From Nostocoides sp. HKS02 (GTDB lineage Bacteria; Actinomycetota; Actinomycetes; Actinomycetales; Dermatophilaceae): 64,000 bases of DNA. The notes under the pieces were generated by a model that did no database searches, was not told the origin of the DNA, and saw nothing but the letters and a program-made list of their open reading frames with translations. This document shows positions 9,611 through 18,222 of the stretch, one piece after another (the first letter of the stretch is position 1; each line of letters starts with the position of its first letter). The stretch covers positions 1,178,001-1,242,000 of the forward strand of contig NZ_CP046121.1 in the NCBI RefSeq assembly GCF_009707485.1, read 5' to 3'. The translations under genes and the position numbers were made by a program.

Positions 9611-10021
9611 TCAGTCCCGACCCTCGGCAACGCCGTCGAGTCCTTCGAAGACACCCCGCGCCACGGCATACCCATGGTTGGCGACCGGCACGCCGCAGTA
9701 GACGGCGCTCTGCAGGATCACCTCACCGATCTCCTCGTCGCTCAGGCCGTTCGTGCGAGCAGCCTTGACGTGCATGGCGAACTCGTCCCAGTGACCCAGC
9801 GCGAGGAGGGCGCTCAGCGTGGCGACGCTGCGCATGCGGCGGTCCAGCCCGGGCCGGGTCCAGACACTCCCCCAGGCGTAGCGCGTGATGAGCTCCTGGA
9901 AGTCCTCGGTGAAGGCCGTGGCCGTCGCCTGGGCGCGGTCGACGTGCTCGTCGCCGAGCACCTCGCGGCGCACGGCGAGGCCCGCGGCATACGGGTCGGG
10001 GCGGTCGGTCTGGTCAGGCAC
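9611..10021 (-). CDS. pcaC: 4-carboxymuconolactone decarboxylase
   Basis: The GTG start overlapping the 3' end of pcaD gives 136 residues, matching PcaC. Recognisable segments are the YAWGSVWTRPGLD and LLALGHWDEFAMHVKAA regions, and the active-site region with EVILQSAVYCGVP (Cys and His positions typical of the AhpD-like fold). It decarboxylates 4-carboxymuconolactone to the enol-lactone. Many actinobacteria fuse this domain to PcaD as PcaL; here the two are separate genes. Confidence 0.93.
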   Translation of the reverse strand: MPDQTDRPDPYAAGLAVRREVLGDEHVDRAQATATAFTEDFQELITRYAWGSVWTRPGLDRRMRSVATLSALLALGHWDEFAMHVKAARTNGLSDEEIGEVILQSAVYCGVPVANHGYAVARGVFEGLDGVAEGRD

Positions 10022-10808
10022 GGGAGCCCTCCTCGAGGTGGTGGAGCAGCAGGTATGCCGTGCCCGAGGGGTCCTCGGCCGGCGGCAGGTGGGCACAGCC
10101 GGCCATGACGTGCAGCCGGGCACCGGGCGCGGCCGCGGCGGTGGCCGTGGCCAGCTCGACGGTCACCACCGGGTCGTGCTCGCCCGGGGCCACCACAAGC
10201 GGCACCGCTACCTGGTCGAGGCGCGCCCGGAGGTCGAAGTCCGCCAAGGCCTCGCACGCGAGTGAGTAGGACTCGGCATCCGCATCGGAGAGCGAGAGCA
10301 GGAGCCGGTTCGCGGTGGCCGGGTCGCGGTCGACGAAGCCTGCGGCAAACCAGCGCTGCGCCGACCCGGCAACCATGACGGGTGTGCCGGCCCGGCGCAC
10401 CAGTGCGGCCCGGTCGCGCCAGGCGTCCGGCTCGGAAATCTTCGCGGCCGAGGCGAAGCACCCGACGGCGGCGAACGGACCTGGGTCGATGGCAAGCTCG
10501 AGACCAACGGCGCCCGCGAGTGAGACGCCGGCATACGAGACCGGGCGGGACCCACCGCTCGCGACCGTGGCGCCGATCCGGCGCACCTCGGCGGCGAGCT
10601 CGGCCACGCTGAACGGCGCCGTGGCGGGCCGGCTTCGGCCGTGGCCGGGCAGGTCCCACCCGAATACCTCGAACCGCTCGCTCAGCAGGCTCGCAGCGGC
10701 CCCCCAGAGGGCCTCGACCGACGTGCCCAACGAGGGCCCGACGACGAGAACCTCTGCGCAGGTCGGCGACCCGGCGAGGCGGGTGATGGCCAGCTGTCCC
10801 TCAACCAT
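10014..10808 (-). CDS. pcaD: 3-oxoadipate enol-lactonase
   Basis: The chosen ATG gives 264 residues; longer readings add an unrelated arginine-rich leader. It is an alpha/beta hydrolase with the oxyanion region VGPSLGTS, a GVSLAG nucleophile elbow (Ser near residue 98), an Asp in GEHDPV and a His in GCAHLPP. It hydrolyses beta-ketoadipate enol-lactone to 3-oxoadipate. It overlaps pcaB by eight bases upstream and pcaC by eight bases downstream. Confidence 0.92.
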   Translation of the reverse strand: MVEGQLAITRLAGSPTCAEVLVVGPSLGTSVEALWGAAASLLSERFEVFGWDLPGHGRSRPATAPFSVAELAAEVRRIGATVASGGSRPVSYAGVSLAGAVGLELAIDPGPFAAVGCFASAAKISEPDAWRDRAALVRRAGTPVMVAGSAQRWFAAGFVDRDPATANRLLLSLSDADAESYSLACEALADFDLRARLDQVAVPLVVAPGEHDPVVTVELATATAAAAPGARLHVMAGCAHLPPAEDPSGTAYLLLHHLEEGSRA

Positions 10809-12012
10809 GCCGGGGACCGTCCTTCGGGAGCCGGGCGAGGACGTGGTCGACGAACTGCCCGGTCGCGCCGAGGTAGTCCTGCGGGGTGCCACCGCCACCA
10901 CGTTCCGCCAGCAACGAGTCCGCCGCCGCGACCACCCGGGCCTGCATGACGACGGCATCGACCTCGAGCCCGCTCGCCAGCTCGGCAGCCTGCGAGGTGG
11001 CCGTCACGGTGAGCTCGAGGAGCCGCCGCAGCGCGGGCCACTCGGAGTGCCAGGCGCCATCGGGGCGCTCGTCGACGGCCTGCCCCGCGGCGAGGTGCAG
11101 CTGGGCACCGAGCAGGGGGGCCTGGAGCGCGGCGCTGCGGACCAGGACGCTCAGGACCGGGTTGCGCTTGTGCGGCATCGTCGACGAACCGCCACGGCCG
11201 GCCACCGCGCCCTCACGGACCTCCGCGATCTCCGGGCGCGACAGCAGGGCCACATCGGTGGCCACGACGCCGACCGCGTCGCACGCCCCGACGAGGGCGT
11301 CGCCCAGCCGGGTGACCGGCGTCCGCGTCGTGTGCCAGGGCAGGCCAGGCCACACCAGGGCGAGCTCGTCGGCGAAGGCCCGGGCGACCGCCACCGGGTC
11401 GCCCGCGACCTCGGCAACGAGGGAGAGCGTGCCGCCGGCTCCCCCGCACTGGACCGGCAGGCGGTCCAGGACGTCCTCGACCTGCTCGAGTGCATCGAGC
11501 ACTCCCGAGAGCCACTGGGACGCCTTGAGGCCGAAGGTGATCGGGACGGCATACTGCGTGAGCGTCCGCCCGGCCATCACGGTGCCGCGATGCGTCTGCG
11601 CCAGCTGCCCCAACGCGCGCGCCGCTGCCGCGAGGTCCTCCCGGATGCGCGTGAGGGCATCGCGGGCGAGCAGGACGAGCGCGGTGTCGAGCACATCCTG
11701 GCTGGTCAGGCCGCGGTGGATCAGGGTCGAGACGCGGGGCTCCCGCACGCTGTCGCGCAGCAGCTGGACGAGCGGGACCACCGGGTTGCCGGCAGCTTCG
11801 GTATCGGCTCGCAGCCGGACCAGGTCGACGTCGAGCGACGAGACGGCCGCCGCGGCCATCTCGGCGTCGTCGGGGTTGATCGCGCCGACGGAGGCCAGCG
11901 CGCGCAGCCACCCGACCTCGACGCGCACCATCGCGGCCAACAGGGCGGCGTCGTCGGCGACACCCGACGCCCGGCCGGACCCGGGCTCGAGCAGCCCGTT
12001 CGCGGGGCTCAT
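10801..12012 (-). CDS. pcaB: 3-carboxy-cis,cis-muconate cycloisomerase
   Basis: The 403-residue protein belongs to the fumarase/aspartase superfamily. The signature loop GSSTMPHKRNP near residue 270 holds the catalytic Ser, and HRGLTSQDVLDTA carries the first conserved His/Ser region. PcaB lactonises 3-carboxymuconate to 4-carboxymuconolactone. It is shorter than Pseudomonas PcaB (about 450) but within the actinobacterial range. The start overlaps the pcaG stop by four bases. Confidence 0.92.
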   Translation of the reverse strand: MSPANGLLEPGSGRASGVADDAALLAAMVRVEVGWLRALASVGAINPDDAEMAAAAVSSLDVDLVRLRADTEAAGNPVVPLVQLLRDSVREPRVSTLIHRGLTSQDVLDTALVLLARDALTRIREDLAAAARALGQLAQTHRGTVMAGRTLTQYAVPITFGLKASQWLSGVLDALEQVEDVLDRLPVQCGGAGGTLSLVAEVAGDPVAVARAFADELALVWPGLPWHTTRTPVTRLGDALVGACDAVGVVATDVALLSRPEIAEVREGAVAGRGGSSTMPHKRNPVLSVLVRSAALQAPLLGAQLHLAAGQAVDERPDGAWHSEWPALRRLLELTVTATSQAAELASGLEVDAVVMQARVVAAADSLLAERGGGGTPQDYLGATGQFVDHVLARLPKDGPRHG

Positions 12013-12590
12013 CGCCGGTGCCCGGGGAAGGTCAGGAAGACGGTCTCGGCCTCACCCTGGAGATGGAGGTCGAACCGCAGCCCGCCGTCGGGCTCTCGGG
12101 TGGCCACCAGGCTGTCGCGCCGATCGGCTGGCAGCGAAGCGAGCAGCGGGTCGTCCTGGAGGTGCGGTCCCGGCACGTAGGCCCGGGTGAACAGCCGGTC
12201 CAGCAGACCCCGGGCGACCACGACTACGGAGAAGAACGCCGCGCCATCACGCCCGCTCGGCCCCGGCGCGATGGTGGTGAAGGCGTAGCGGCCGCCCGCG
12301 TCGGTCGCGCACCGGCCCCACCCGGCGAAGACCATCCCGTCGCGGCGCAGGGCACCCTCCACCGCGGGGACCTGACCGTTGCGGTCGGCTTGGCGGATCT
12401 CGACGAGGGAGTCGGGGATGGGTGCCCCGCTGCCGTCGTAGACGACCCCGTGCAGGCGGATGGCGTCCGGGGTCGCCGGGGGCACGAGCTCGTGGTCCTG
12501 GTCGTACGGCAGCGCGTAGTGGAAGAACGGCCCCACGGTTTGTCCAGGAGTGGCGGCGCGTGGGCTCGGGGCGCCAGCCAGGTCAGGCAT
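12009..12590 (-). CDS. pcaG: Protocatechuate 3,4-dioxygenase alpha subunit
   Basis: The chosen ATG gives 193 residues and starts just before the conserved TPGQTVGPFFHYALPY motif that opens PcaG. The dioxygenase fold follows (VVYDGSGAPIPDSLVEIRQAD, then GRYAFTTIAPG). The alpha subunit lacks the complete set of iron ligands found in PcaH, as expected. With PcaH it forms the non-haem Fe(III) enzyme that opens protocatechuate between the two hydroxyls. It overlaps pcaH by eight bases. Confidence 0.93.
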   Translation of the reverse strand: MPDLAGAPSPRAATPGQTVGPFFHYALPYDQDHELVPPATPDAIRLHGVVYDGSGAPIPDSLVEIRQADRNGQVPAVEGALRRDGMVFAGWGRCATDAGGRYAFTTIAPGPSGRDGAAFFSVVVVARGLLDRLFTRAYVPGPHLQDDPLLASLPADRRDSLVATREPDGGLRFDLHLQGEAETVFLTFPGHRR

Positions 12591-13350
12591 CGTCGTCCTC
12601 CCGCTCCACCGGCGTCGCATGGCTGCCCGTGAGGACGACGTCCCAGCGGTAGCCCGTCGCCCACTCGTGCTGCGTCAGGTCGTGGTCGTACGTCGCGACC
12701 AGCAGCTCGCGCGCGGCGGGGTCGGTGATGGACTGGTAGATCGGGTCGAGCGCGAACAGCGGGTCGCCCGGGAAGTACATCTGCGTGACGAGGCGCTGGG
12801 TGAACTCACGCCCGAACAGCGAGAAGTGGATGTGGGCCGGGCGCCAGGCGTTGTGGTGGTTGCGCCACGGGTACGGCCCCGGCTTGATCGTCGTGAAGCG
12901 GTAGACGCCGTCACCGTCGGTCAGGCAGCGCCCCATCCCGGTGAAGTGCGGGTCGAGGGGGGCCGGGTGCTGGTCGCGCTGGTGCACGTAGCGCCCGGCG
13001 GCGTTGGCCTGCCACACCTCGACGAGCTGGTGGCGGACCGGCCGCCCGTCGCCGTCGATGATCCGCCCGGTGACGACGATCCGCTCGCCCAGCGGGTCGC
13101 CGCCTCGCGCAATGGTGAGGTCCGCCTCGAGCGGGCTCACGTCTGAGTGCCCGAAGACCGGGGCCACGAGCTCGGCGCCCTCGGGATCCACCCGCCAGAG
13201 CGCCTTGGTGGGGTGGCGCAGGACCGAGCTGCGGTATGCCGGGAAGTCCACCTGCGGCTGTGGGTCGCCCGGGCGCGCCTCGCGGTGGGCCAGCGCGATC
13301 TCCTCGCTCACCCGGGACTGCGGGTCGAGGCCGGCGTGCGTCGTCGTCAC
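12583..13350 (-). CDS. pcaH: Protocatechuate 3,4-dioxygenase beta subunit
   Basis: The GTG start gives 255 residues. The iron-binding set is visible: Tyr in GVYRFTTIKPGPYPW and Tyr/His ligands in NAWRPAHIHFSLFG. The N-terminal YRSSVLRHPTKAL segment is typical of PcaH. First gene of the operon pcaHGBDCIJ-pobA, 68 bases from the divergent IclR gene with a palindrome between them, so transcription is probably controlled by that regulator and induced by protocatechuate or a pathway intermediate. Confidence 0.94.
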   Translation of the reverse strand: MTTTHAGLDPQSRVSEEIALAHREARPGDPQPQVDFPAYRSSVLRHPTKALWRVDPEGAELVAPVFGHSDVSPLEADLTIARGGDPLGERIVVTGRIIDGDGRPVRHQLVEVWQANAAGRYVHQRDQHPAPLDPHFTGMGRCLTDGDGVYRFTTIKPGPYPWRNHHNAWRPAHIHFSLFGREFTQRLVTQMYFPGDPLFALDPIYQSITDPAARELLVATYDHDLTQHEWATGYRWDVVLTGSHATPVEREDDDA

Positions 13351-13393
13351 CCTCAGATAGTGGCGCGATGCGACCCCAGTGCGCGAGGATGGC

Positions 13394-13410
13394 CTTTCAC
13401 TCAGTGAAAG
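13394..13410. promoter_or_regulatory. Palindromic operator in the pcaH / iclR divergent promoter
   Basis: CTTTCAC-TCA-GTGAAAG, two 7-base arms around three bases (eight-base arms if the outer T/A of the spacer is counted). It lies 8 bases before the ATG of the IclR gene and 43 bases before pcaH, where autorepression and pca control would be expected. Half-sites of the same CTTTCA/TGAAAG type recur at 18171 and 23509. Confidence 0.7.
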
Positions 13411-13418
13411 ACGGAGCC

Positions 13419-14189
13419 ATGGCGGGTAACACCTCGACGGCGGGCGCGACGGTCGTCTCGCGAGCCTTGGCCCTGCTGTACGCCTTCGACGAGCAGCACC
13501 GACGCCTCACCCTCACCGAGCTGGCCACGCGCGCGCAGCTGCCCGTGCCCACGGCATACCGGATGGCTCGCGAGCTCGTGGCCGGTGGCGCGCTGGTGCG
13601 CCGGGCCGGTGGCGAGTACGTCGTGGGGCGCCGGATGTGGGACATCGGGCTGCTGGCGCCGGTGCAGACCGGCTTGCGCCAGGTCGCCTCGCCGTTCCTC
13701 ACCGACATCCACGCGGCGACCCTGGCCACCGTGCACCTCGCCATCCGCGACGGGAGCCACGTGCTCTACCTCGAGCGCCTGTCCGGCAAGGCGTCGGTGC
13801 CCGTGGTGAGCCGGGTGGGTTCGCGCCTGCCGCTGCACGCCACGGGGGTCGGCAAGGTGCTGCTCGCCCACGCGCCCGAGGAGGTGGTCGAGCAGGTCCT
13901 GGCCGGGCTACCCCGGCTGACGCCGTACACGATCGTGCAGCCGGCCCGGCTCCGCGAGCAGCTGGCGACGGTGCGCAGGGACGGCTACGCCACGACGGTG
14001 GAGGAGATGACCCTCGGCGCCTGCTCGCTCGCCGTGCCGGTGTGGTCGGCCCACGGCGAGGACCGCAGCGACGCCGCAGTCGTGGCGGCGGTGGGGGTCG
14101 TGGTGCCGTCGTTGAAGCGCGATCGGAGCCGGCTGTTGGCCGCGCTCCAGGTTGCGGCGCAGGGCATCGGCCGCAGCATCTCGCGGTGA
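13419..14189 (+). CDS. IclR-family regulator of the pca genes
   Basis: The ATG at MAGNTSTAG gives 256 residues. The N-terminal winged helix-turn-helix (LTELATRAQLPVPTAYRMA) is followed by the IclR effector domain (GLRQVASPFLTDIHA, then GVGKVLLAHAPEE and CSLAVPVW). PcaR/PobR-type IclR proteins control protocatechuate genes, usually as activators. Divergent orientation to pcaH supports that role. Longer in-frame starts inside pcaH were rejected because they are antisense leader only. Confidence 0.88.
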   Translation: MAGNTSTAGATVVSRALALLYAFDEQHRRLTLTELATRAQLPVPTAYRMARELVAGGALVRRAGGEYVVGRRMWDIGLLAPVQTGLRQVASPFLTDIHAATLATVHLAIRDGSHVLYLERLSGKASVPVVSRVGSRLPLHATGVGKVLLAHAPEEVVEQVLAGLPRLTPYTIVQPARLREQLATVRRDGYATTVEEMTLGACSLAVPVWSAHGEDRSDAAVVAAVGVVVPSLKRDRSRLLAALQVAAQGIGRSISR

Positions 14190-14211
14190 GCACGGCATCC
14201 CGTCGGGAGGT

Positions 14212-15057
14212 TTACGCCCGCGATCCGTGGTCGACCAGGAAGTCGGCCGTCCGGTCGAGCCAGAGGTCGAGGGCGTCGTCGGGCAGGTCGGGGAACAGGT
14301 GCCCCTGCCCCGGCACGACGGCGAGCTCTGCCTGGGCGCCGACGGCCTCCAGCGCCGCGAGGAGCCGCTCGCTCTGGTGCAGCGGCACCGCCACGTCGGC
14401 GTCACCGTGGACGAGCAGGAACGGCGGGGCGCCCGCTGCCGCGTGGTGGACCGGGCTCGCCGCGCGGGCCAGCTCGGGCACCGCCGCAGCGGGAGCGCCG
14501 AGGAGCAGCGCCTCGCGCGAGCCAGCGCCGCGATCCACCTCGCCTCCCACCGCGGCAAGGTCGTCAGGCATGGCCTCGAGGTCGGTGACGGGGTACCACG
14601 CTGCGACGGCGGCGACGGCTGCACGGTCGGCCGAGGTCAGCGCATGGAGGGCGGCGAGGTGTCCGCCTGCGCTGACCCCGAAGACGGTGAGCCCGCCCGA
14701 GCCCAGGGCTAACTCGTCGCGCCGGTCCAGGACGAAGGCGCAGGCCGCGGCCACGTCGTCCTGCTGTGCCGGGAACTGCGCCTCACCGCTGAGCCGGTAG
14801 TCGGCCGAGACGACCGCGAGCCCGCGTGCCGCCATCCGGGCGAAGCGACGCCACGACGTGGGAGACAGCGACCCCGGACCCTGACGGCGCGACCCGACCC
14901 GCCAGCCGCCGCCGTGCAGGTAGACGCAGACGGCGCGGGGAGCCGGTGGGATGTAGACGTCGAGCGAGAGCGGTCGGAACCCCGTCGGCGAGGAGTACAC
15001 GACGTCGCGGTGGACGACGACCCCCGCGCCCGGATCGGTGGTCTCGGAACCCGTCAC
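14212..15057 (-). CDS. Alpha/beta hydrolase (esterase, hormone-sensitive-lipase-like)
   Basis: The 281-residue protein has the oxyanion-hole motif HGGGW (near residue 49), nucleophile elbow GVSAGG (Ser near 124), a late Asp in HGDADVAVP and a His in GQGHLFPD. The family cleaves short-chain or carbohydrate-linked esters. It has no signal peptide, so it acts in the cytoplasm. Its GTG start overlaps the amidohydrolase stop by four bases, so the two form an operon. In this neighbourhood it may remove an acyl group from an imported glycoside or aromatic; that is inference. Confidence 0.85.
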   Translation of the reverse strand: MTGSETTDPGAGVVVHRDVVYSSPTGFRPLSLDVYIPPAPRAVCVYLHGGGWRVGSRRQGPGSLSPTSWRRFARMAARGLAVVSADYRLSGEAQFPAQQDDVAAACAFVLDRRDELALGSGGLTVFGVSAGGHLAALHALTSADRAAVAAVAAWYPVTDLEAMPDDLAAVGGEVDRGAGSREALLLGAPAAAVPELARAASPVHHAAAGAPPFLLVHGDADVAVPLHQSERLLAALEAVGAQAELAVVPGQGHLFPDLPDDALDLWLDRTADFLVDHGSRA

Positions 15058-16322
15058 GCGGCCAGTGGCGACGGGCTCTTGTGGAAGGCGCCACCCTGCA
15101 CGATGAAGGCCAGGTTGTCGGCGTCCTCGAGGAGCGTCACGTCCGTGGTCGGGTCACCCTCCACGACGAGCAAGTCGGCGAGGTAACCGGGCTTGAGCAG
15201 GCCGAGCTCGTCGCCCATGCCCATCAGCTGGCCGCCGTACTGCGTGGCGGCGACGAGTGCCTCGACCGGGGAGTAGCCCAGCTCCCGCACGAACAGTCCG
15301 AGGTCTCGGGCGTTGCGCCCAATGGGGTTGTTGGGGAAGCCGTAGTCGCCGCCGATGAGCGCCCGGATGCCGCGCTTGCAGATCTCGGGGTAGATCGCGC
15401 GCATCCCGTCCAGGGCATCCACCGAGCCCATGGTCCGGGCGACCTCGCTGGTGATGCCGAACTCCTCGCCCTCGTAGACGTTGGCGTAGATGATGCCGGG
15501 CGCGGGCGAGACGAACGCGAAGTCCTTGACCGACTCGAGCAGGTCCAGGGCCTCCTCGTCGGCATACGTGCAGTGGTAGATCGAGCGGAAGCCCGCCTTC
15601 ACCGCGAGCTTGACCGACTCCGGCGACTGGCAGTGGCCGTTGAGCCAGACACCGGTCTCGCGGGCGGCCTGCCCGGCGGCATTCAGCTCCTCGGCGGTGT
15701 ACTGCGTCATGTGGCTGCCGCCAGGGACGAACACGTCGTCGTTGCTGACGAGGAACTTGACGCTGTCGAACCCCTGCGCCGCGTGCTCGCGAACCCAGGT
15801 CGCGCAGGCCTCGGGGCCCTGCCAGTCGGCCTCGAAATGCCCGTCCGGGCGCTGCGGGTGGTTGTCGCGCTCGGCCGCCGCCGCCAGCAGCCGCGGACCC
15901 GGGATCACCCCGGCGCGGATCTTGTCGCGAACCACCGGCTCGACGGGCATGGGCAGCAGGGAACCCGCGGAGTATGCCGAGGTGAACCCTGCGTCGAGCA
16001 GGATCGCCGCGTTGCGCTCGGTGCGGGCGAGCTCGGACTCGAAGCCCTCGATGTGCCGGAAGAACGAGACGTCGACTGGTGGGTTGAACCGCGGGTCGAT
16101 GTGGCCGACGGCCGAGGGAAAGGTGAGGTGGGCGTGGGACTCGATCAGGCCGGGCATGACGGTGTGACCGGTCACGTCGACGGCGACGGCACCGTCGGGC
16201 ACCTCGTGGCGGCCGACGCGGACCTCGACGATGCGGTCACCCTCGAGCACCACGTCGCCGGGGAAGGCCGCTGATCCCGTCCCGTCGAAGACCTGACCAC
16301 CGGTGAACACTGTGCGCGTCAT
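15054..16322 (-). CDS. Metal-dependent amidohydrolase family protein
   Basis: The 422-residue protein follows the amidohydrolase layout: a small beta domain (GGQVFDGTG, DVTGHTVMPGLIESHAHL with the HxH metal pair near residue 62), a catalytic core with LNGHCQSPE and YHCTYADEE histidines, a late Asp in LIGGDYGFP, and a C-terminal GYLADLLVVEGDP return to the beta domain. Relatives include imidazolonepropionase- and prolidase-like enzymes. The substrate is unknown: a lactone or amide bond in the catabolic pathway is possible. First gene of a two-gene operon with its own operator at 16346. Confidence 0.85.
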   Translation of the reverse strand: MTRTVFTGGQVFDGTGSAAFPGDVVLEGDRIVEVRVGRHEVPDGAVAVDVTGHTVMPGLIESHAHLTFPSAVGHIDPRFNPPVDVSFFRHIEGFESELARTERNAAILLDAGFTSAYSAGSLLPMPVEPVVRDKIRAGVIPGPRLLAAAAERDNHPQRPDGHFEADWQGPEACATWVREHAAQGFDSVKFLVSNDDVFVPGGSHMTQYTAEELNAAGQAARETGVWLNGHCQSPESVKLAVKAGFRSIYHCTYADEEALDLLESVKDFAFVSPAPGIIYANVYEGEEFGITSEVARTMGSVDALDGMRAIYPEICKRGIRALIGGDYGFPNNPIGRNARDLGLFVRELGYSPVEALVAATQYGGQLMGMGDELGLLKPGYLADLLVVEGDPTTDVTLLEDADNLAFIVQGGAFHKSPSPLAA

Positions 16323-16345
16323 GGCGTGACCTCATTATCACATCG

Positions 16346-16360
16346 TGAAAATCGTTTTCA
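16346..16360. promoter_or_regulatory. IclR-type operator upstream of the amidohydrolase operon
   Basis: TGAAAA-TCG-TTTTCA, a perfect six-base inverted repeat with a three-base centre, 23 bases before the amidohydrolase ATG. It matches the arm-and-spacing pattern of the operators at 18182 and 19798. It sits in the 80-base gap after the FAH gene stop, the expected promoter position. Confidence 0.6.
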
Positions 16361-16402
16361 GAATTCTGGATGGCGCGTCGCGCCCTGTCAAGGCTAGGCG
16401 CG

Positions 16403-17254
16403 TCACCGACCGTTCGTCGGGGCGACGAACGTCTGCCGCAGCTCGCCGATCCCCTCGACCCTGCTGACGAGGACCTCGCCGGCCCGCAGGAACCGCGGCG
16501 GGGTGCGGCGGTTGCCCACGCCGGCCGGTGTCCCGGTGAAGATGAGGTCGCCCGGCAGCAAGGGGCAGATCGCCGAGAGGCGCGCGACGAGGTCGTCGAC
16601 GGGGAAGATCATCTCGCTGGTGCGGCCGTGCTGGACGACCTCGCCGTCGAGCGTCGCCTCGAACGCCAGGTCGTCGCGGTCGGGGAGCTCGTCCGGCGTC
16701 ACCGCCACCGGACCCACCGGTCCGAAGCCCGGGTGCGACTTGGCCAGGGAGAACTGCGGCGGGGTGCCCTGGAGCTGGTACACCCGCTCGGAGAGGTCCT
16801 GGCCGACGGTGAGGCCGGCGACAGCGTCCCAGGCCTGCGACCGGTCGATCCGGTACCCGCCCCGGCCGATCACCGCGACGACCTCGATCTCCCAGTCGAC
16901 GTGACCGGGCGGCAGGGCGACGGTGCCGACCGGCCCGGTGATGCAGCTGGGGAACTTCGTGAAGACGAGTGGCTCCTCGGGCGGCACGTACCCCGCTTCG
17001 GCGGCGTGCGGGCGGTAGTTGAGGGCCACGGCGAAGACCTGCCGCGGCATCGGGACCGGCGCGCCGAGCTCCTCGGGCCGCACGTCGCGGGCCAGCGCCC
17101 AGTCGGCCCGCTTCGCCCACTCCCGCACGGCGTCCCACTGGGCCAGGGCCGCAAGGGCATCAGAAGGGATCTCGCCACCCGATGCCGTCGCAACGTCCAG
17201 GGCGCGGTCGCCGTCGACGAGGACGAAGCGGCCCTCGACCGTGCCGAACCGCAC
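16403..17254 (-). CDS. Fumarylacetoacetate hydrolase (FAH) family protein
   Basis: The GTG five bases after the upstream FAH gene stops gives 283 residues. The FAH fold is clear: VALNYRPHAAEAG, then FTKFPSCITGP, DWEIEVVAVIGRGG (metal ligand glutamates), and IFTGTPAGVG at the C-terminal side. Family members hydrolyse C-C bonds of 2,4-diketo acids or decarboxylate/hydrate ring-fission products. Possible roles include 2,4-diketo-3-deoxy-sugar acid hydrolase or a meta-cleavage-type enzyme. Two tandem, clearly different FAH proteins suggest two substrates or a heteromer. Confidence 0.87.
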   Translation of the reverse strand: MRFGTVEGRFVLVDGDRALDVATASGGEIPSDALAALAQWDAVREWAKRADWALARDVRPEELGAPVPMPRQVFAVALNYRPHAAEAGYVPPEEPLVFTKFPSCITGPVGTVALPPGHVDWEIEVVAVIGRGGYRIDRSQAWDAVAGLTVGQDLSERVYQLQGTPPQFSLAKSHPGFGPVGPVAVTPDELPDRDDLAFEATLDGEVVQHGRTSEMIFPVDDLVARLSAICPLLPGDLIFTGTPAGVGNRRTPPRFLRAGEVLVSRVEGIGELRQTFVAPTNGR

Positions 17255-17256
17255 GG

Positions 17257-18141
17257 TCAGTCCGTGGCCGAGGAGTAGAGGTCCGTCGTGTACGGCTCGG
17301 TGTCGTGCGCATCGCGCCAGGCGACGACGTGGTTGCGCAGGATGCCGATGCCCTCGATCTCGGCCTCGATGCGGTCGCCGGGGTTGAGGTAGAACTCGAA
17401 CGGGTCGGGCTGGATGGCGGCCACGCCCGAGATGGTCCCCGTCGTGATGATGTCGCCGGCGCTGTAGCCCTGGGCCGAGTGGTGCGCCACCAGGTGCGGG
17501 ATCGAGATGAGCATCTGCGAGGTGTTGCCCTTCTGCCGCACGTCGCCGTTGACCCGCAGCTCCATCCGCATCGCCTGCGGGTCGGCGATCTCGTCCTTGG
17601 TGACGATCCACGGCCCGATCGGGCAGAAGGTGTCGATGGCCTTGGAGAACGAGAACACGCCTGACTGCATCTCGCGCCGCTGGATGTCGCGGGCCGTGAT
17701 GTCGTTGAAGACCAGGTACCCCGCGATGTAGTCCTCGGCCTCCTCGGGCCCGAAGAACTTGCCGCTCTTGCCGATGACCACGGCCAGCTCGAGCTCGTAG
17801 TCGAGCTCCTTGGTCAGCCCCTCGGGATAGACGATCGCCTCGTCCGGGCCGATGATCGCGTCGACGTTCTGGAAGAACACGATGCCCTTGTGCACGGGGT
17901 GCGACCAGTTGACGGCCTGGAGCTCCTCGTGGTGGTCGGAGAAGTTGCCCGCCGTGTGGAAGAACTTCTTGGGCACGATCGGCGCCCGGAGGGTGACCTC
18001 GGCGAGGGCCAGGCGCTCGCCGGTCTCGGCCACGTCGCCGCCTCGCTCGAAGTACTCGCGCGTCGACGCGCAGTCCAGGACGACGACCGAATCCCCGTCG
18101 ACATGACCGACCCGGCCCTCGTCGAACGTCACGAGCTTCAT
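17257..18141 (-). CDS. Fumarylacetoacetate hydrolase (FAH) family protein
   Basis: The ATG at MKLVTFDEG follows a good GGAGGG site; the upstream ATG at 18177 lies inside the operator and was rejected. The 294-residue protein has AGNFSDHHEE, the metal-binding ELDYELELAVVIGKSG near residue 145, FNDITARDIQ and a late TTGTISGVAA. It resembles FAH-type hydrolases acting on 2-keto or 2,4-diketo acids. First gene of a two-gene operon controlled by half-sites at 18171-18196. Exact substrate unknown; candidates include diketo-deoxy-rhamnonate or an aromatic ring-fission product. Confidence 0.88.
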   Translation of the reverse strand: MKLVTFDEGRVGHVDGDSVVVLDCASTREYFERGGDVAETGERLALAEVTLRAPIVPKKFFHTAGNFSDHHEELQAVNWSHPVHKGIVFFQNVDAIIGPDEAIVYPEGLTKELDYELELAVVIGKSGKFFGPEEAEDYIAGYLVFNDITARDIQRREMQSGVFSFSKAIDTFCPIGPWIVTKDEIADPQAMRMELRVNGDVRQKGNTSQMLISIPHLVAHHSAQGYSAGDIITTGTISGVAAIQPDPFEFYLNPGDRIEAEIEGIGILRNHVVAWRDAHDTEPYTTDLYSSATD

Positions 18142-18170
18142 GGGGCTACCCTCCGCGTTGAGTTCCGCAA

Positions 18171-18196
18171 CTTTCATTCATTGAAAGTGACTTTCA
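18171..18196. promoter_or_regulatory. Compound IclR-type operator upstream of the FAH operon
   Basis: Three alternating half-sites: CTTTCA-ttcat-TGAAAG (18171-18187) overlapping TGAAAG-TGA-CTTTCA (18182-18196). The inner GAAAGTGACTTTC (18183-18195) is repeated exactly at 23501. It lies 30-55 bases before the FAH ATG. Confidence 0.7.
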
Positions 18197-18222
18197 CATT
18201 CTGAACGGGACTCTGGCCGCTG

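Noticed and set aside
10315..12180. 621-residue plus-strand frame over pcaD and pcaB
   Set aside because: Shadow of the pca operon; no recognisable domain.
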